Made by a program: the position numbers and the translations under genes | Shown here: positions 37,427 to 48,353 of the stretch, one piece after another | How the letters are laid out: every line of letters begins with the position of its first letter | Numbering within the stretch: position 1 is the stretch's first letter | Notes under the pieces: generated by a model | Database searches by the model: none | Seen by the model: only the letters and a program-made list of their open reading frames with translations | What the model was told of the DNA's origin: nothing | Assembly: GCA_946122785.1 (NCBI GenBank) | Contig: CAMGYJ010000002.1 | Location: forward strand, 63,699,703 to 63,763,702 | DNA length: 64,000 nucleotides | Direction of reading: 5' to 3' | Origin: Linum tenue | Taxonomy: Eukaryota > Streptophyta > Magnoliopsida > Malpighiales > Linaceae

Positions 37427-38079
37427 CTACTTGTTGGACTTGAGCCACTCAAGAATTCTTTTCTCGGAATCGGAAAGCTCCTCCTCCTTTTTACCTCGCA
37501 CAGAACCTTCCACGTAATCGAAGTAATCCTTGTAGTTCCTCTTGTAATAGCTATCCAATCTCTAGCTTCCATTCAAAAAAAAAAAAAGTCCACACTTACT
37601 CATACTATGTCACGTTAATTATGAAAAATCTTGTACAAAAAAACAGGTAAATAATGCAGAGCATACCTCCTTGTCATTTTTGGCCTTGTTTTCCTCCGAC
37701 TTCTTCAAATATTCTGACAATAATAATTTAATTTTGGACAAAAAGATGAAATAAAGAATTCAGTAAACAATGAAGTAGTTAATAAATTAACAAGTCTCCA
37801 TACCATAACAAACTTACTGTTGAGAAGCTCAGTTCCGGAGTCGGTAGCAATGGGGTAAGCCCCAATAATGGCGGATAAGAGGACGCTTCTTCTTCCTTGA
37901 AATGGAATAGCAGCAGCTGCGCCAGACGATGAAGAAGAAGAAGAAGAAGAAGAAGAGGAGGTATCTTTCTTGTGCTGTGGTCTGGGAAGTGCGTGGACGT
38001 TTGATGAGGTAAATTTGTTGACTGTGGCAGTCAACGCCATCAGAACGCTCTGGGAAACTAACGACGAGGAACCAGTCAT
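37427..38079 (-). CDS. plastid-targeted small PsaN-like thylakoid protein, 147 aa
   Basis: Three exons on the minus strand fit in frame: 37818-38079, 37667-37713 and 37427-37561. The first 85 or so residues are rich in Ser/Thr/Ala with an Arg-Arg-Ser then hydrophobic segment (GRRSVLLSAIIGAYPIA), as expected for a bipartite plastid/thylakoid signal. A (Ser)12 run is encoded by a TCT/TCC microsatellite. The mature part is short and charged: YLKKSEENKAKNDKE then RLDSYYKRNYKDYFDYVEG and a Lys-rich end LEWLKSNK. The YL(K/E)KS(K/E)xNKxxND start recalls PsaN, the lumenal subunit N of photosystem I, but the later Cys-containing part of true PsaN is absent. I infer a PsaN-related thylakoid protein. 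It is also known in databases as an uncharacterised plant family. Confidence 0.8.
37932..37963. repeat. (GAA)n microsatellite encoding poly-Ser
   Basis: About ten GAA/GAG triplets on +, read as Ser codons on the minus strand in the transit-peptide region. Confidence 0.85.
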
Positions 38080-38395
38080 GGCTAATTGCACATCCGTCCG
38101 ACGGTAAGCTCGCCCACCTCTCCTTCGTTTCTCTTTGCTGTTTGTGAGAAGTAGAGAGAATGTGTAGAGATGGTGGGAGCTTAAGCTTATCCTCTCCCTT
38201 CTTTTCCCCTTTTGCAGTAGTGTCCAAAACATGGACGTTTTTTTGGGCCGTGGATGGATGGACTCGGCTTTGGTTGAAAGGACTAAAGGGCCTCTGGACT
38301 GGCCTGTGCACAGAAAGCGATTCATAAAAAGCCCAATTTTTTTTGGTAGAAAGAAAGAAGTCCAATTTTTCACCATAAAGTAAAAGGGCAAATTC

Positions 38396-39125
38396 TATGT
38401 TTGGTCACCGAGTTTACTAAAAAGTGTCATATTTAGTCACTAGAAATATTTAATTTCAACATTGGTCACTCAAATTAGTAAAATGGTCTATGTTTGGTCA
38501 CTCTCCGTCAGTCTTCGTTAACACCGTCAGTCATTTGCTGACATGGCTAACAGAAGTGCTGACGTGTACTATTTTAATCCGCCACATCACCAAATCCAAC
38601 CCTCCACGTCATCAGATTCAACCAAAGCCGACCCATAAACCAACCCAATTTCATCCCTTCTCCTTCCTTTACCCTATTCTCTCTCCCCCACCATTTTTTT
38701 TCCTCTCCGTTCAATTCCCCAATCTTCCAAATCTCTAACCTAGGGTTTCCACCATCGCCGCCCGCAGCCGATCAATCGATTCTCCGTTCCCCTTCTCCAT
38801 GGGCGACATGAAGGATGCGTTCTCCCAATCCAGGAAGACTGCTGGAGCGAGGAGAGCTGTGGGGGAACTCGGGATTAGAACAGATTTAATTTATTTTTAT
38901 TTATTACTTTAATGATGTAGAAATATTAAAAAAATTAAAGTAATATTTTTATTAATTTTTAATTGCCACGTCAGACATTTAACAGTTAATTGTTACTGTT
39001 AGACTGTCACATCAGATAAAATTAACGGAGAGTAACTAAACATGGTCCATTTTCCTAATTCGAATGACCAAAATTAATTTTTTTTTTTCAGTGACTAATC
39101 ATGACACATTTTATAGTAAACCCAT
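38396..39125. mobile_element. long-TIR element with gene-like interior (Pack-MULE-like)
   Basis: The left 115 bp (starting TATGTTTGGTCACCGAGTTT) and the right 125 bp are inverted, degenerate copies sharing GTTTACTA...TGTCAT...TTAGTCACT and ACTCTCCGTTA. Between them, 38640-38870 is not repeat-like. A pyrimidine-rich leader with CTAGGGTTT is followed by ATG at 38800 and 26 open codons (MGDMKDAFSQSRKTAGARRA) that run into element DNA. This looks like a captured 5' end of a host gene. No target duplication was found. Confidence 0.6.
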
Positions 39126-39594
39126 ATAAGTAAACTTGTCATTTAGCCGCCAATAATGCTTTTGGGTTTCCACTAGTTTGTTATTTAACAGTCACTTTGA
39201 CAGTGACAACGTTGAGAACCACGCCGACGCGTAGCATGCGATTCAGAACAAACAATTCGTTTTGGATTTTAGGTTTACTCATTTCATTTGAGAGACAGCC
39301 GGCTCTCTCCATACAGTTTTCCCATTGTTTCCACATAGATAGTCACCGGAAAGAAGCAAAAAAGAAAGGAAGCAAAAAATGGATACTCCTCCCTTTACAA
39401 GTCCATCCCCGTGGTTCTTTCATTTGTCCTGCAAACGTCACTGAAATGGTCGCCGCCTTCTTGCTCTTTCCGGCAGATAATTATAATCTGGCTTGCAAAA
39501 TATTATTATTTTTTTCTTCTTAAATTATTAGCTCCTCGATATTCACTAGGTGTGACTCGAGCATCAGCAATATATGTCACACAATAAACCAAAC

Positions 39595-39620
39595 CATGTA
39601 TATATATATATATATATCCA
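39595..39620. promoter_or_regulatory. TA-rich tract / TATA region of the 39728 gene
   Basis: A (TA)n tract at 39599-39618 ends 110 bp before the ATG. It is the only TATA-like sequence in the expected range. Confidence 0.4.
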
Positions 39621-39727
39621 TACACAAAATTTCCCCTCAGGACATCCATTCTTCTCCTTCTTCTTCCCTCTTGCAAAATATAATTCCTCTTATTCCTACC
39701 TTCAATTAATACCACGGATTGTGGAAT

Positions 39728-40168
39728 ATGAAGTTGGCTGGCAGCAAGGGAAGGAGGAAGAAAGCCAGGTTGATAATTACACATGTGTTGCTCGCCCCTT
39801 TCAAAGCTCTCTGCAGCGCGGCGGACTTTTATGTGAAGGCTATGAATGATTGCCAGGGAATGGTCGGCGGCTATACCATGGCAGTGAACAGCCGTCCTCC
39901 CTACACTACTCTTGGTAAGCCAATCACAAAGAGATCTAAGAGAGAGAAGAAGGTTGGGAGGATCAGATCGTCTAGCATTGTTGTAGTGGACAAATGCTAC
40001 AGTTTTGACATAGGCAAGATCGGCAGGATTGATGAGGAGGAGCCTTGTTCCTTCAGGGAGGATGATTTCTTTGGCAACTCTCATCTTGCCAAGCAACGTT
40101 TACATCGCAATTGGTTGATTGATTATGTAATGGCGAGGGATGCCGAAGCACTTGGTAATCATCAATAA
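39728..40168 (+). CDS. small basic plant-specific protein, 146 aa, function unknown
   Basis: Intronless frame from ATG 39728 (an in-frame ATG three codons earlier is possible). The N-terminus is very basic (KGRRKKARLII). It is followed by a short hydrophobic/amphipathic block with DFYVKAMNDCQGMVGGY, then a Ser/Lys region (TKRSKREKKVGRIRSSS). The C-terminal half is acidic-to-mixed and ends MARDAEALGNHQ. The DFYVKxMxDC block is one I associate with a set of uncharacterised Arabidopsis proteins; no biochemical role is known to me. The length, codon use and TATA context support a real gene. Confidence 0.78.
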   Translation: MKLAGSKGRRKKARLIITHVLLAPFKALCSAADFYVKAMNDCQGMVGGYTMAVNSRPPYTTLGKPITKRSKREKKVGRIRSSSIVVVDKCYSFDIGKIGRIDEEEPCSFREDDFFGNSHLAKQRLHRNWLIDYVMARDAEALGNHQ

Positions 40169-40264
40169 TATATAGAGATATGTATATATATCGATATGAA
40201 TGTGCAGTCATATGATTCTGCTTCTCTAAGTGGGCTGCAATGAGAATGATGATTGTTTTGTGAG

Positions 40265-41090
40265 GTTTCTGGTGTCGTGGGTGTACATATATTTTATTTG
40301 CTTTTGAAAATTTGTGGTACGAAGTTTTTTCGTCTACTTCGGAGAACTTGTGGTAAGTTTTTTGAGATCTCTGGTATGATTAAGGAAACTTGCGATAAGC
40401 TTCATGAGATCTCTGGTAATGCTTAAGGAAACTTGCGGTAAGCTTTATGATGTATTTAGTCTGTTTCGGAAAACTTGTGGTCACCTTTATGAGGTATCTC
40501 GTATGCTTCAGAGGACGGGCAGTTAATTTTATGAGGTTTTTAGTGTTTTTTTTATGAAACTTGTGGTCAGCTTTGTGGTGTGCTTTCTACATTTTATGGT
40601 AAGCTTCAGAGAACTCGTGGTCAGCTTTATGAGATCTCTGGTTTGCTTCAGGAAACTTTTGATCAGCTTTGTGGTGTGCTTTCTACATTTTCTAGTATGC
40701 TCTATGAGGTTTCTGGTATACTTTATGAGTTTTGTGGTGTAGTTTGTACGATTTTAGGTCTAGTATGATTTTTCTTGTCTGCTTCATGAGAGTTGTGGTA
40801 ATTTTTATGAGTTTCCCTTGATATGCTTTTGGAATCCTGTTGTGAGCTTTGAGTTTTGTGAGCTTTGGGAGTTCTGTTTTGTGATGAGGTTCTGGTATAC
40901 TTTATGTTATTCTCTATGTGATTTGTTGTGTTTCTTGTATGAGTTTTCTGGTATGTTTTATAATACTTGTGATTTTCTGGTATGCTTTATGTTATACTCT
41001 ATGCTTGCTTCCTCTTATGTTTTGGTCGTGTTTTATGTGTCATTTCAGGTTTTAAGTGTTTTTCATCGTAATCTTCAGGCTCAAGTGTAG
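40265..41090 (+). repeat. degenerate minisatellite
   Basis: Imperfect units built from GGAAACTTGTGGTNAGCTTT and ATGAGGTTTCTGGTATGCTT repeat for about 800 bp. The spacing is irregular at roughly 50-65 bp. The best-conserved pair is the GGTCAGCTTTGTGGTGTGCT block at about 40564 and 40662. Confidence 0.75.
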
Positions 41091-41400
41091 GGAAAGTGTG
41101 CAAAAAGGATTAAAAAAAAAAAAGATCCGACCAACGGACAAAGTTCACGGTTGAGAAGATAAAGGCCAAAAGGAGTTCACCGTTGAGGCATAGGTAATTG
41201 GAGGCGTTTTGCGGGTGTGTTTCATTAGAGACTACCACGTGCTACTATAATATTTTTTAATGAATAAAATAGTATAATATTTCAACTCGACGAGTTCTCA
41301 TCTAAATACAACATTTAACTATTCCAAATTAATGGCCAAAACACTTTCACTATGCTTCTCTTTCTATATCTAAAACTAAAACGCTCTCAATGTAGCAACC
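41091..41400. other. intergenic, no gene seen
   Basis: Contains an A12 run at about 41115 and nothing else I can assign. Confidence 0.4.
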
Positions 41401-41559
41401 TTGGATGGAGCAACCCGGAAACAATCCCCATAGAAACAATTTCATACATCCCCCAACCACAAACAAATCTAATGAAAGGCTAACAAGAAACAACCTAACC
41501 ACCCCAAATCAAAATCCCAAAGACGTCCAATTTATTACTCTGTCCCTACACTATAGCAT

Positions 41560-42073
41560 CACCCTAGGGTTGGAAGAAGCATTTTAAGAAAGGGAAGATT
41601 TGGAAACCTCCTCCAGATCCAGCTCTGCTGCCACAACTATTAATCACTTATGTATATGCACCGACACGCGTCACCAGGCACTCATCACAAGCAGAGTGAT
41701 CGGTAGCTATGGACAAGTTTGTGATGGGAAGGCTGACTCGTTTCTTTGCAACTCTATTATGGATGTGGAAGCTAAAGCGGTTTCGAAAGGAATCAAGCTT
41801 GCCCAAAGCCTTAACCAACCTTGCACGATTAAGTTGGATTGTCACACCATCATTAACTCCTTGATCAAGCCACCTTCGAACTGGCCATGGACATGCTTAG
41901 CAATGATTGAAAACATAGTGGAAATCCTCAAGAACGAGCCCCTCATCAATTTAGAGTTTCACACTCGAAAGGACAACTTTAGAGATGATTGGATTGCTAG
42001 ATCCTATGCTGAGTCTAATCTCCAGAGTGAATGGTTAACAATTCTCGATCTCATTTCAAGCTCAACCTTATAA
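41560..42073 (+). pseudogene. RNase H-like (RVT_3) relic of a non-LTR retroelement
   Basis: The stretch IWKPPPDPALL (about 41597, another frame) is followed by an open frame with the plant RNase H-like pattern. It contains DVEAKAVSKGIKLAQSLN, IKLDCHTIINSLI and LEFHTRKDNFRDDWIARSYAE. This is the C-terminal domain of many plant LINE ORF2s. At least one frameshift separates the two parts, and no reverse transcriptase precedes it. It could also be a domesticated RNase H-like gene fragment. Confidence 0.65.
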
Positions 42074-43557
42074 CCGCTTCTGTAACCTCATCCATTAATG
42101 ATTGGGGGTATGGCCCAAACCATCTCCACATTCAAACCTTTTGAACTAGCAACGTGAGTTAATAGCTCAATTAGTGATCCACCTATATGATAATTTTGAT
42201 ATAGTTAGTAATTATGCAAGTATTTTATTACATAAAATTAATAATATTAATATAATAATAAAGCTATTATCACGCTCTTATTATAAGTTATTTGAGAAAT
42301 AGACGCTCTTGCGCTATCACACCTACTCTCGCTCTCGCTCTGCGAACTAGTTACCTAAGTCCGTCTCCTGTACCATTGGTTCCTCTATCGTCAATCAGTT
42401 GCACCCCTGGCCGGCCATCTTCGTCTTCCTCGCAAATCCGTCAAGCCTTATTCACGGAGCACAAAACACGACGAGGGCGCTTTGTGCGAATATTTTCCCA
42501 CAAATCGACCTTTTCATCTCCCCGGAAAAAATTGTAGTTCGAAGGGTTCAAATGTCGGTAGGGGTTTGAGTTTTTTTTTTTTTTTCCTTGTCCGAATGGA
42601 TGAGAGAATTTCGTGGGTGATGGCGAAAACAAAATTGATTCAGCGGCCTTTGTGGCATGTGGTCAATACTTAGTTGGCTTTTTTTTAACTCCATAAGTGG
42701 AATATACGGAACTAGATTAGGGCCCGGCCTCTTGGGCGGGAGAGTTTGATTTTCATGTGTATGTGTAGTAAACATTGAGGATTGAAGTAACAATTTAATT
42801 TGGTAAGTTCTCCATGAATAATATAGGAAAGTATTTAATGTATTTGACTAATGAAGTTTAAAAAATGACAAACAACGCCCAACTACACTAACATAAATTC
42901 ATATTTCAAACAAAGTCATATCTATATAAAAATGTCTAAGAAGAACAACGATAAGAGTTGTTTTACATCACACATACATAATCAATCTTCAGTATACGAT
43001 AAATTTTTTGCCTTTTCCATTGACTTTCGTCTATTCAATGATATAATGAAACAAACTATATGTTTCGAGTGTACTTAAAAAGAAACAAACTAACTCACAC
43101 AGTCATGGTTCCATTGACTTTAGTGTATTCAATGATATAATGAAACAAAGCATGCAGATCTCCAGCTGCCAGTTCAACTAATAGAGCAACACATAAAAAG
43201 CTAAATCAAAGCGAAAAGAAGGCAAAAACTAAAAGTAACATATCTAACATTTTGGGGGAAATCCACAACAATAAAAGTCATTGTATGAACACTTGATAAT
43301 GATTTGAACACTTGTGATATATGAGTAGTGAAAGTTAATAAAAATCATTGTAGCTCTTACTCAAGTTAGAAAGACTTTGATTTAATGGTAAGTAAACAAT
43401 GATATGTAGTGCTTAAGAGGGAAGATGAGACCTTACATTGTTTATTAATATGCATCTTAGTTTCATAAATTTTACTTCATTAAAAATTTATGTGCTGAAT
43501 AGAAACCCATCCAAGTTTGGAGCCATTGTAAAATGTAAGTTATGAGGCAAATGAAAA
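42074..43557. other. intergenic, with a 94-bp-period tandem repeat
   Basis: No gene recognised. A 41-bp block (TTCCATTGACTTT...TATTCAATGATATAATGAAA) occurs at 43015-43055 and again at 43109-43149. The stretch 42290-42540 is GC-richer and leader-like but has no supportable ORF. Confidence 0.5.
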
Positions 43558-43565
43558 GTCTCAAG

Positions 43566-44019
43566 GTTGTCAACCTGCGGGTTGACCCGGACCCGGTGAA
43601 GCTAGTGGGTCAAGGGTTAATGGGTCACCCGGTGGTTTAGCCCGAAATATGGAAAGAGTCATTATATTATGCTTATCCTGATAAATTATATCAAATCTCA
43701 TCTAACATATGAGTTATAACATATAATATTACACTAAAATAACATGTCGTACTTAGATCCAACATATAGTGAAAATTCACACACAATTATATAACAAAAA
43801 TATTCAAATGTTCAACTTAGAATTCCAAAGATTGAGTTAGGCGAAAAGAAAATCAGAAAATAGCCGCATTTCGCAAATCAAATAAAAAAATGACACAATT
43901 TGACCTCTAACCCGGTACCTTGTAGCGGTCGACTCGGCGGGTGCGTGCAGCCCGTTTTTCTCACCGGGTCAGGGTCAAAGTGGGTCGACCAAGGGGTCGA
44001 CCCGCGGGTTGACAACCTA
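43566..44019. mobile_element. GC-ended hAT-like MITE, copy B (454 bp)
   Basis: The ends are GTTGTCAACCTGCGGGTTGA and, complemented, TAGGTTGTCAACCCGCGG. The flanking 8-mers are GTCTCAAG (43558-43565) and CTCTCAAG (44020-44027), one mismatch. It is the most complete of three copies in the window. Confidence 0.75.
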
Positions 44020-44027
44020 CTCTCAAG

Positions 44028-46070
44028 CATCCACATGCTTGCAAAATAAATCTATATTATCAAACATAAAATCATATCTTGCATTAGAAAAAAGAACAAA
44101 AAAGTAGTAATTCGATAATCGATATAGGAATCAATATGGACACAATATCTAACCAAGAGAAGAGGAAGCGAAAAAACACAAATTGTTGTGTATAGATTCC
44201 GCTCACGATATTTCAAAGTGAAAAATATCATAAAATTATTAACCAATAAAAGGGAACGGTTAAGGGGAAAATGCATCAATTTAAACCTAAAATGAGAGGA
44301 ATTAATATCCTACACCAGCATATATAATGATATATTATATCCCAGAATATCATAAAAAAATCTATCTATATGAAAAAGTATACTAAATTGAATCCAATGT
44401 AAAAGTAACGATGAAGATAGATATTATATCCACCTAAGGAATAATAAAGTAAGCCATGTTTCTTAGAGACCTCTTTCGATAGAACCACTCTATTATAAAA
44501 CCCATTTCGTCAAACAATTGCATCATATAGAGTTTTAACTTAAATTTGAAGCGCTTATAATTAGCTATTTCAACTCATGAATGAATTAATTATATCATTT
44601 GGTAGAAGAAAATAATTTATAAACTTGAGAGTTATTTCATTTGTTGTTAAATCATTTGAAATAAAGTATGAAATTGCTTCAGAATCGTTATTTTATTCAT
44701 TATTATTAAAATTGCTATTTTATTATAATGTCTAAGCATGTCTAGGCGAGCTAGGAGATAAACAAATGCCTAATGACCGTTGTACGCCTAACGTGCTGCC
44801 GAACCTCAATAATTATAGCAAACTTTGAGTGCATCTTATAAATTTGATCACTTCTATTTTGGTATAATTGATTACATCAATAAAGCGACCAATCAAACAG
44901 TCTTTCTTTAAGATTTTGATAAGATGTCCCCTACTGCACAATTAGTATGACTAAATTGTACTAAGATAATCATGTATTGAATTTTGAATCGATAGCGCAA
45001 AAGATTGAACTAACTCAAGTAGATTTTTAGCTACTCAATATTTCATATTCGCATGTAGATAGCTATTTCGAAGAGTTCGAATATTGATTGAGTTTGTTGA
45101 ACTTTACCTAACGAAACTATGATATCAAGCGCAATATATTATGCTTTTAGGAGAAATTGGGAGAATATGTTGGTGACATCAAACCTAACATGGATACCAT
45201 TGAATTTAAGTGATAAGAAACATTTATGTTTAATAGATTAGACATGAAAAATATATTTAGCATTCTCATAAGTTGGTATGAAGAAGTGAATAATTAGGAA
45301 TTGAAAGCTAGAAACAAAGTTGATTTAGTAAATAACTGCAAATGATATTGTGAAAAAGAAAACAAATGCTTAGAGTATAGCTAGGCATGAGAGTGTTACA
45401 TTAAACTCTCTAAGAAAAAGCAAGTAATCATTAATAGTTAACTGTGGATATTGAAATAGTTAACTATGATGAATACTATATACTGGTGTTAATACTTGGA
45501 CCTTAGCTTGAACATTGCATCATGCTGATAAAATTATTTCATTAATTATATTATTGAAATAAGGGGTCGTATGGAAGTTTTGATTTTTTTAGATTGTTAA
45601 AATAAATACATTTTTCATAATACAATACATATTTTTTATTTTTGTTCATACACAATCGTGAATTATTTGCTTGATTTGACTAAACTATCATTCAAATTGA
45701 ATGATTAAACAATTTTGAATTTTAGCATAGACTGTCGAGATAATTGGTATCGGTGTTTGTCATTTTTATTTATCTTGAAATGTATGGTACCAGTGTCCTT
45801 ATATCATCATTGAACACTTCATTCAACACTTCAATTCAATGCGCAATATTCCAACCAATGATATTTGTGTTGAGATTTTAAGATAATCCTTCATTTATAA
45901 GTTAGAAAAAACTATAAATTAATTATTAAAATATGAAAATAGAAGTATCAAACTCCACAAAATACTTACAGGAGACTTAGCGGGCTAGCTAACCGTGATA
46001 GAAAAGTACTTTGTTTCATAATTTTAACTTCCTCTATGTTTTGTATTAGTAAAGTACAACAAATGTGTTT
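44028..46070. other. AT-rich decayed repetitive DNA
   Basis: No intact ORF over 75 codons and no clear boundary. It may contain old LTR-element sequence, but I cannot support a family. Confidence 0.35.
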
Positions 46071-46073
46071 AGT

Positions 46074-46150
46074 CTAATTGGTTACAATTCTTGTCTTTGG
46101 TAGAAGGGACCATGGTTCAAATCCTAGCATTTTTATCTTTTTATATGAAA
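46074..46150 (+). mobile_element. tRNA-derived SINE head
   Basis: It has an A-box-like TAGTCTAATTGGTTAC and a B-box GGTTCAAATCC spaced as in a tRNA promoter, followed by a T-rich tail. Acceptor-stem pairing is absent, so it is a SINE-like remnant, not a tRNA gene. Confidence 0.5.
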
Positions 46151-46739
46151 TAAAAAATGATTGTGTAGACGAAAATACCCTTCCTACTTTCACTCTTGTT
46201 ACATGAAATTTGAAATGGAGTAAATCAAACTTTTTAAAATGTATTATAAGTAGTCTAGACTAGATGGAAGGATCCATATTTAATTGACTGTCTGGCATTG
46301 TAGTGTTCTAAATTGACTTTAGTGGTTTCTTTCTCCCAATTCTAAGTGTTTACTAGTATGCAACACTATCACAGTACACTTTCATATCATCGTAGTATAA
46401 TCCTATGTAATACCAAGTATTATTACTAAGGTATAGTCTAGTATTATATGTCTCAATATTTTGTTCTAAAATATAGTAAAGTTGATTTCATTTTGAGGAA
46501 CAACATTTTTCTAAGAAAAAATTGAACTACAACATGAATCCAAAGAGATATAGTGAGAAAAGTATTTGTTTACTGTATATTATCAATAAGTTTATTAATT
46601 GTTATGAAAATTGGGTTATTGAACGGATCTACGGCCGTTGACATCTAACCTAATGATAATTTTCTTCACTATTCTGGCTGCAACAACCTGCAATCTCAAG
46701 ACTTTCAACTCAACACCAATCTCAGCCCGTCGCCGGCCA

Positions 46740-46810
46740 TCTTTTTTTTTTTTTTTTTTGTCAAAGAGGGCGGCCATCACTCTCGTAGTATATATATATA
46801 TATATATCAT
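46740..46810. repeat. poly(T) and (TA)n tracts
   Basis: A T18 run at about 46743-46760 and an alternating TA tract at about 46788-46807. Confidence 0.8.
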
Positions 46811-47240
46811 AATTCACATCAGCAGATAAATAAGCACCCTGAATTTTGCTTCAATTTACTTCCATTTCTGAGCAAAAATAAATTATGAATAATAATGACA
46901 AAAAGGAACCGACACAACAAAAAAAAGAGACTCGGTACCATCAAGATTTACGATTGATGATTTTAGAAGGAAAGGCAAATCTAAACAAAGATACTATCTC
47001 ATAGCCCGTTTGCTTCGAAACGTTTCTATCACTGTCTTCCTCCGAAGAAGGGCAGAATTGTCGGCGGAAATAGAGAAAAAAAGGCAAGCGCAGAAGAAGA
47101 GAGTTTATGAAAGCGAGAGAGAGAGAAGGTTGCAGAAAACCCTGAAATCAGTTCACCTATACAGGGAGCGAGGAGGAGGAGGAGGAGAAATGGGGATCTC
47201 GCCCGCCCGGCGGAGGGTCGGAGTAGTCCGACCATCAAAA

Positions 47241-47447
47241 TCAAGAGAGGGTGCGCTTCCCGGGGCGATCGGCGACCTTGAGGGTTTTGTCGATGAGCTG
47301 CCTGGCCTTACGGCTGCGAATCTCGACCCTGACGCTGGCGCTCTTGTCCATCTTAACGTACGGCTTCTTCTTCTTCGACTTGCGCAGTAGTGCTCCCTTC
47401 ACCTTCGACTTAATCGACTCCACCAGAGTCTCCAGCTGGATCCCCAT
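47241..47447 (-). CDS. small basic conserved-looking protein, 68 aa, function unknown
   Basis: ATG at 47447 (sequence MGIQLETLVESIKSKVKGAL) and stop at 47241. Lys/Arg content is very high (LLRKSKKKKPYVKMDKSASV), and the C-terminus is RKARQLIDKTLKVADRPGKR. Upstream in the same frame there is no other ATG, and the region 47450-47640 looks like a 5' UTR. I recognise the pattern only as an uncharacterised plant protein. The strong composition and a start in good context support coding, but a retrocopy cannot be excluded. Confidence 0.65.
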   Translation of the reverse strand: MGIQLETLVESIKSKVKGALLRKSKKKKPYVKMDKSASVRVEIRSRKARQLIDKTLKVADRPGKRTLS

Positions 47448-47904
47448 TCCCCCTCTGCCCTCCCTATCGCGATTTCGATTCGCCGATCTCTCCGATTCGG
47501 CTGCCCTGATTGTTTTTTTCGTGCTCACAAATCTTGAATTCGCTCGCTGGCTCGCCGATTTTGACTGTTTGCGGGGCTCTGCGAATCTAGAATGATGGGA
47601 TTGGGGGCTGCTGCTGCTCTCTGCCTTGTTATTTCCCTCAAAACTCTGCCTCGGGGTTGGTGATGGGGTTTTTTGTTTTTGGATTTGGAACCGACTGTGG
47701 CGAGTGTGTAGAGTATATATTGATGTGTGGTTGAGGGTAAATATGGATTTGGTCTTTCAGATTATTACGGCATCTACTCCGGCTGCTTTCCTCTGACTTT
47801 TTGCCTGCCTGCCTGCCCCTTCTTTTCTTTATCATTAATGAATTATTATTGAACATACATAATTTTGGGGTGGATGATGTGACACTAGTGTCATCCCAAT
47901 TTAG

Positions 47905-48353
47905 CTTGTTGGTCCTCTTAATTTAACTGGTTAGGGGTTAACGGTCTTATTGTTGTTTTTGATGCTTTTGAGTTCGGATGTACGAAGAAAGTCATTATAG
48001 TGTTCATACATATATGAGTTATATTATATAATATCTAACATGTGGGTAATAATATATAATATTACATAAAAAAAATATTTATAATTAGATTCAATATATA
48101 GTGAAAATGAAACACACATATAATATCAATAACTAAATGTTTAAATTAGATTTCAAAAGTAGAGTTAGAGAAGAAGGAAAAGGATGAAAAAGGGGTAATT
48201 TGCATACCAAAGTGAAAAACGATGTCGTGTAACATTCAACTCGGAAAACCTTATAACAGGTCGACCCGCAGGTGTGTGGCATCCGTTTTTCTCACTGGAT
48301 CAAGGATCAATCTGGATCAACTAGGAGGTCGTCGAACTGCAAGTTGACAACCT
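47905..48353. mobile_element. GC-ended hAT-like MITE, copy C (decayed)
   Basis: Internal sequence aligns with copy B: AGTCATTATA, CAATATATAGTGAAAAT, GTCGACCCGCAGGTGTGTGG, CCGTTTTTCTCAC, AGTTGACAACCT. The left end is degenerate and no target duplication is visible. Confidence 0.65.

Noticed and set aside
46074..46140. Possible tRNA gene
   Set aside because: The A and B boxes are present, but no acceptor stem or anticodon arm can be folded; a SINE head fits better.
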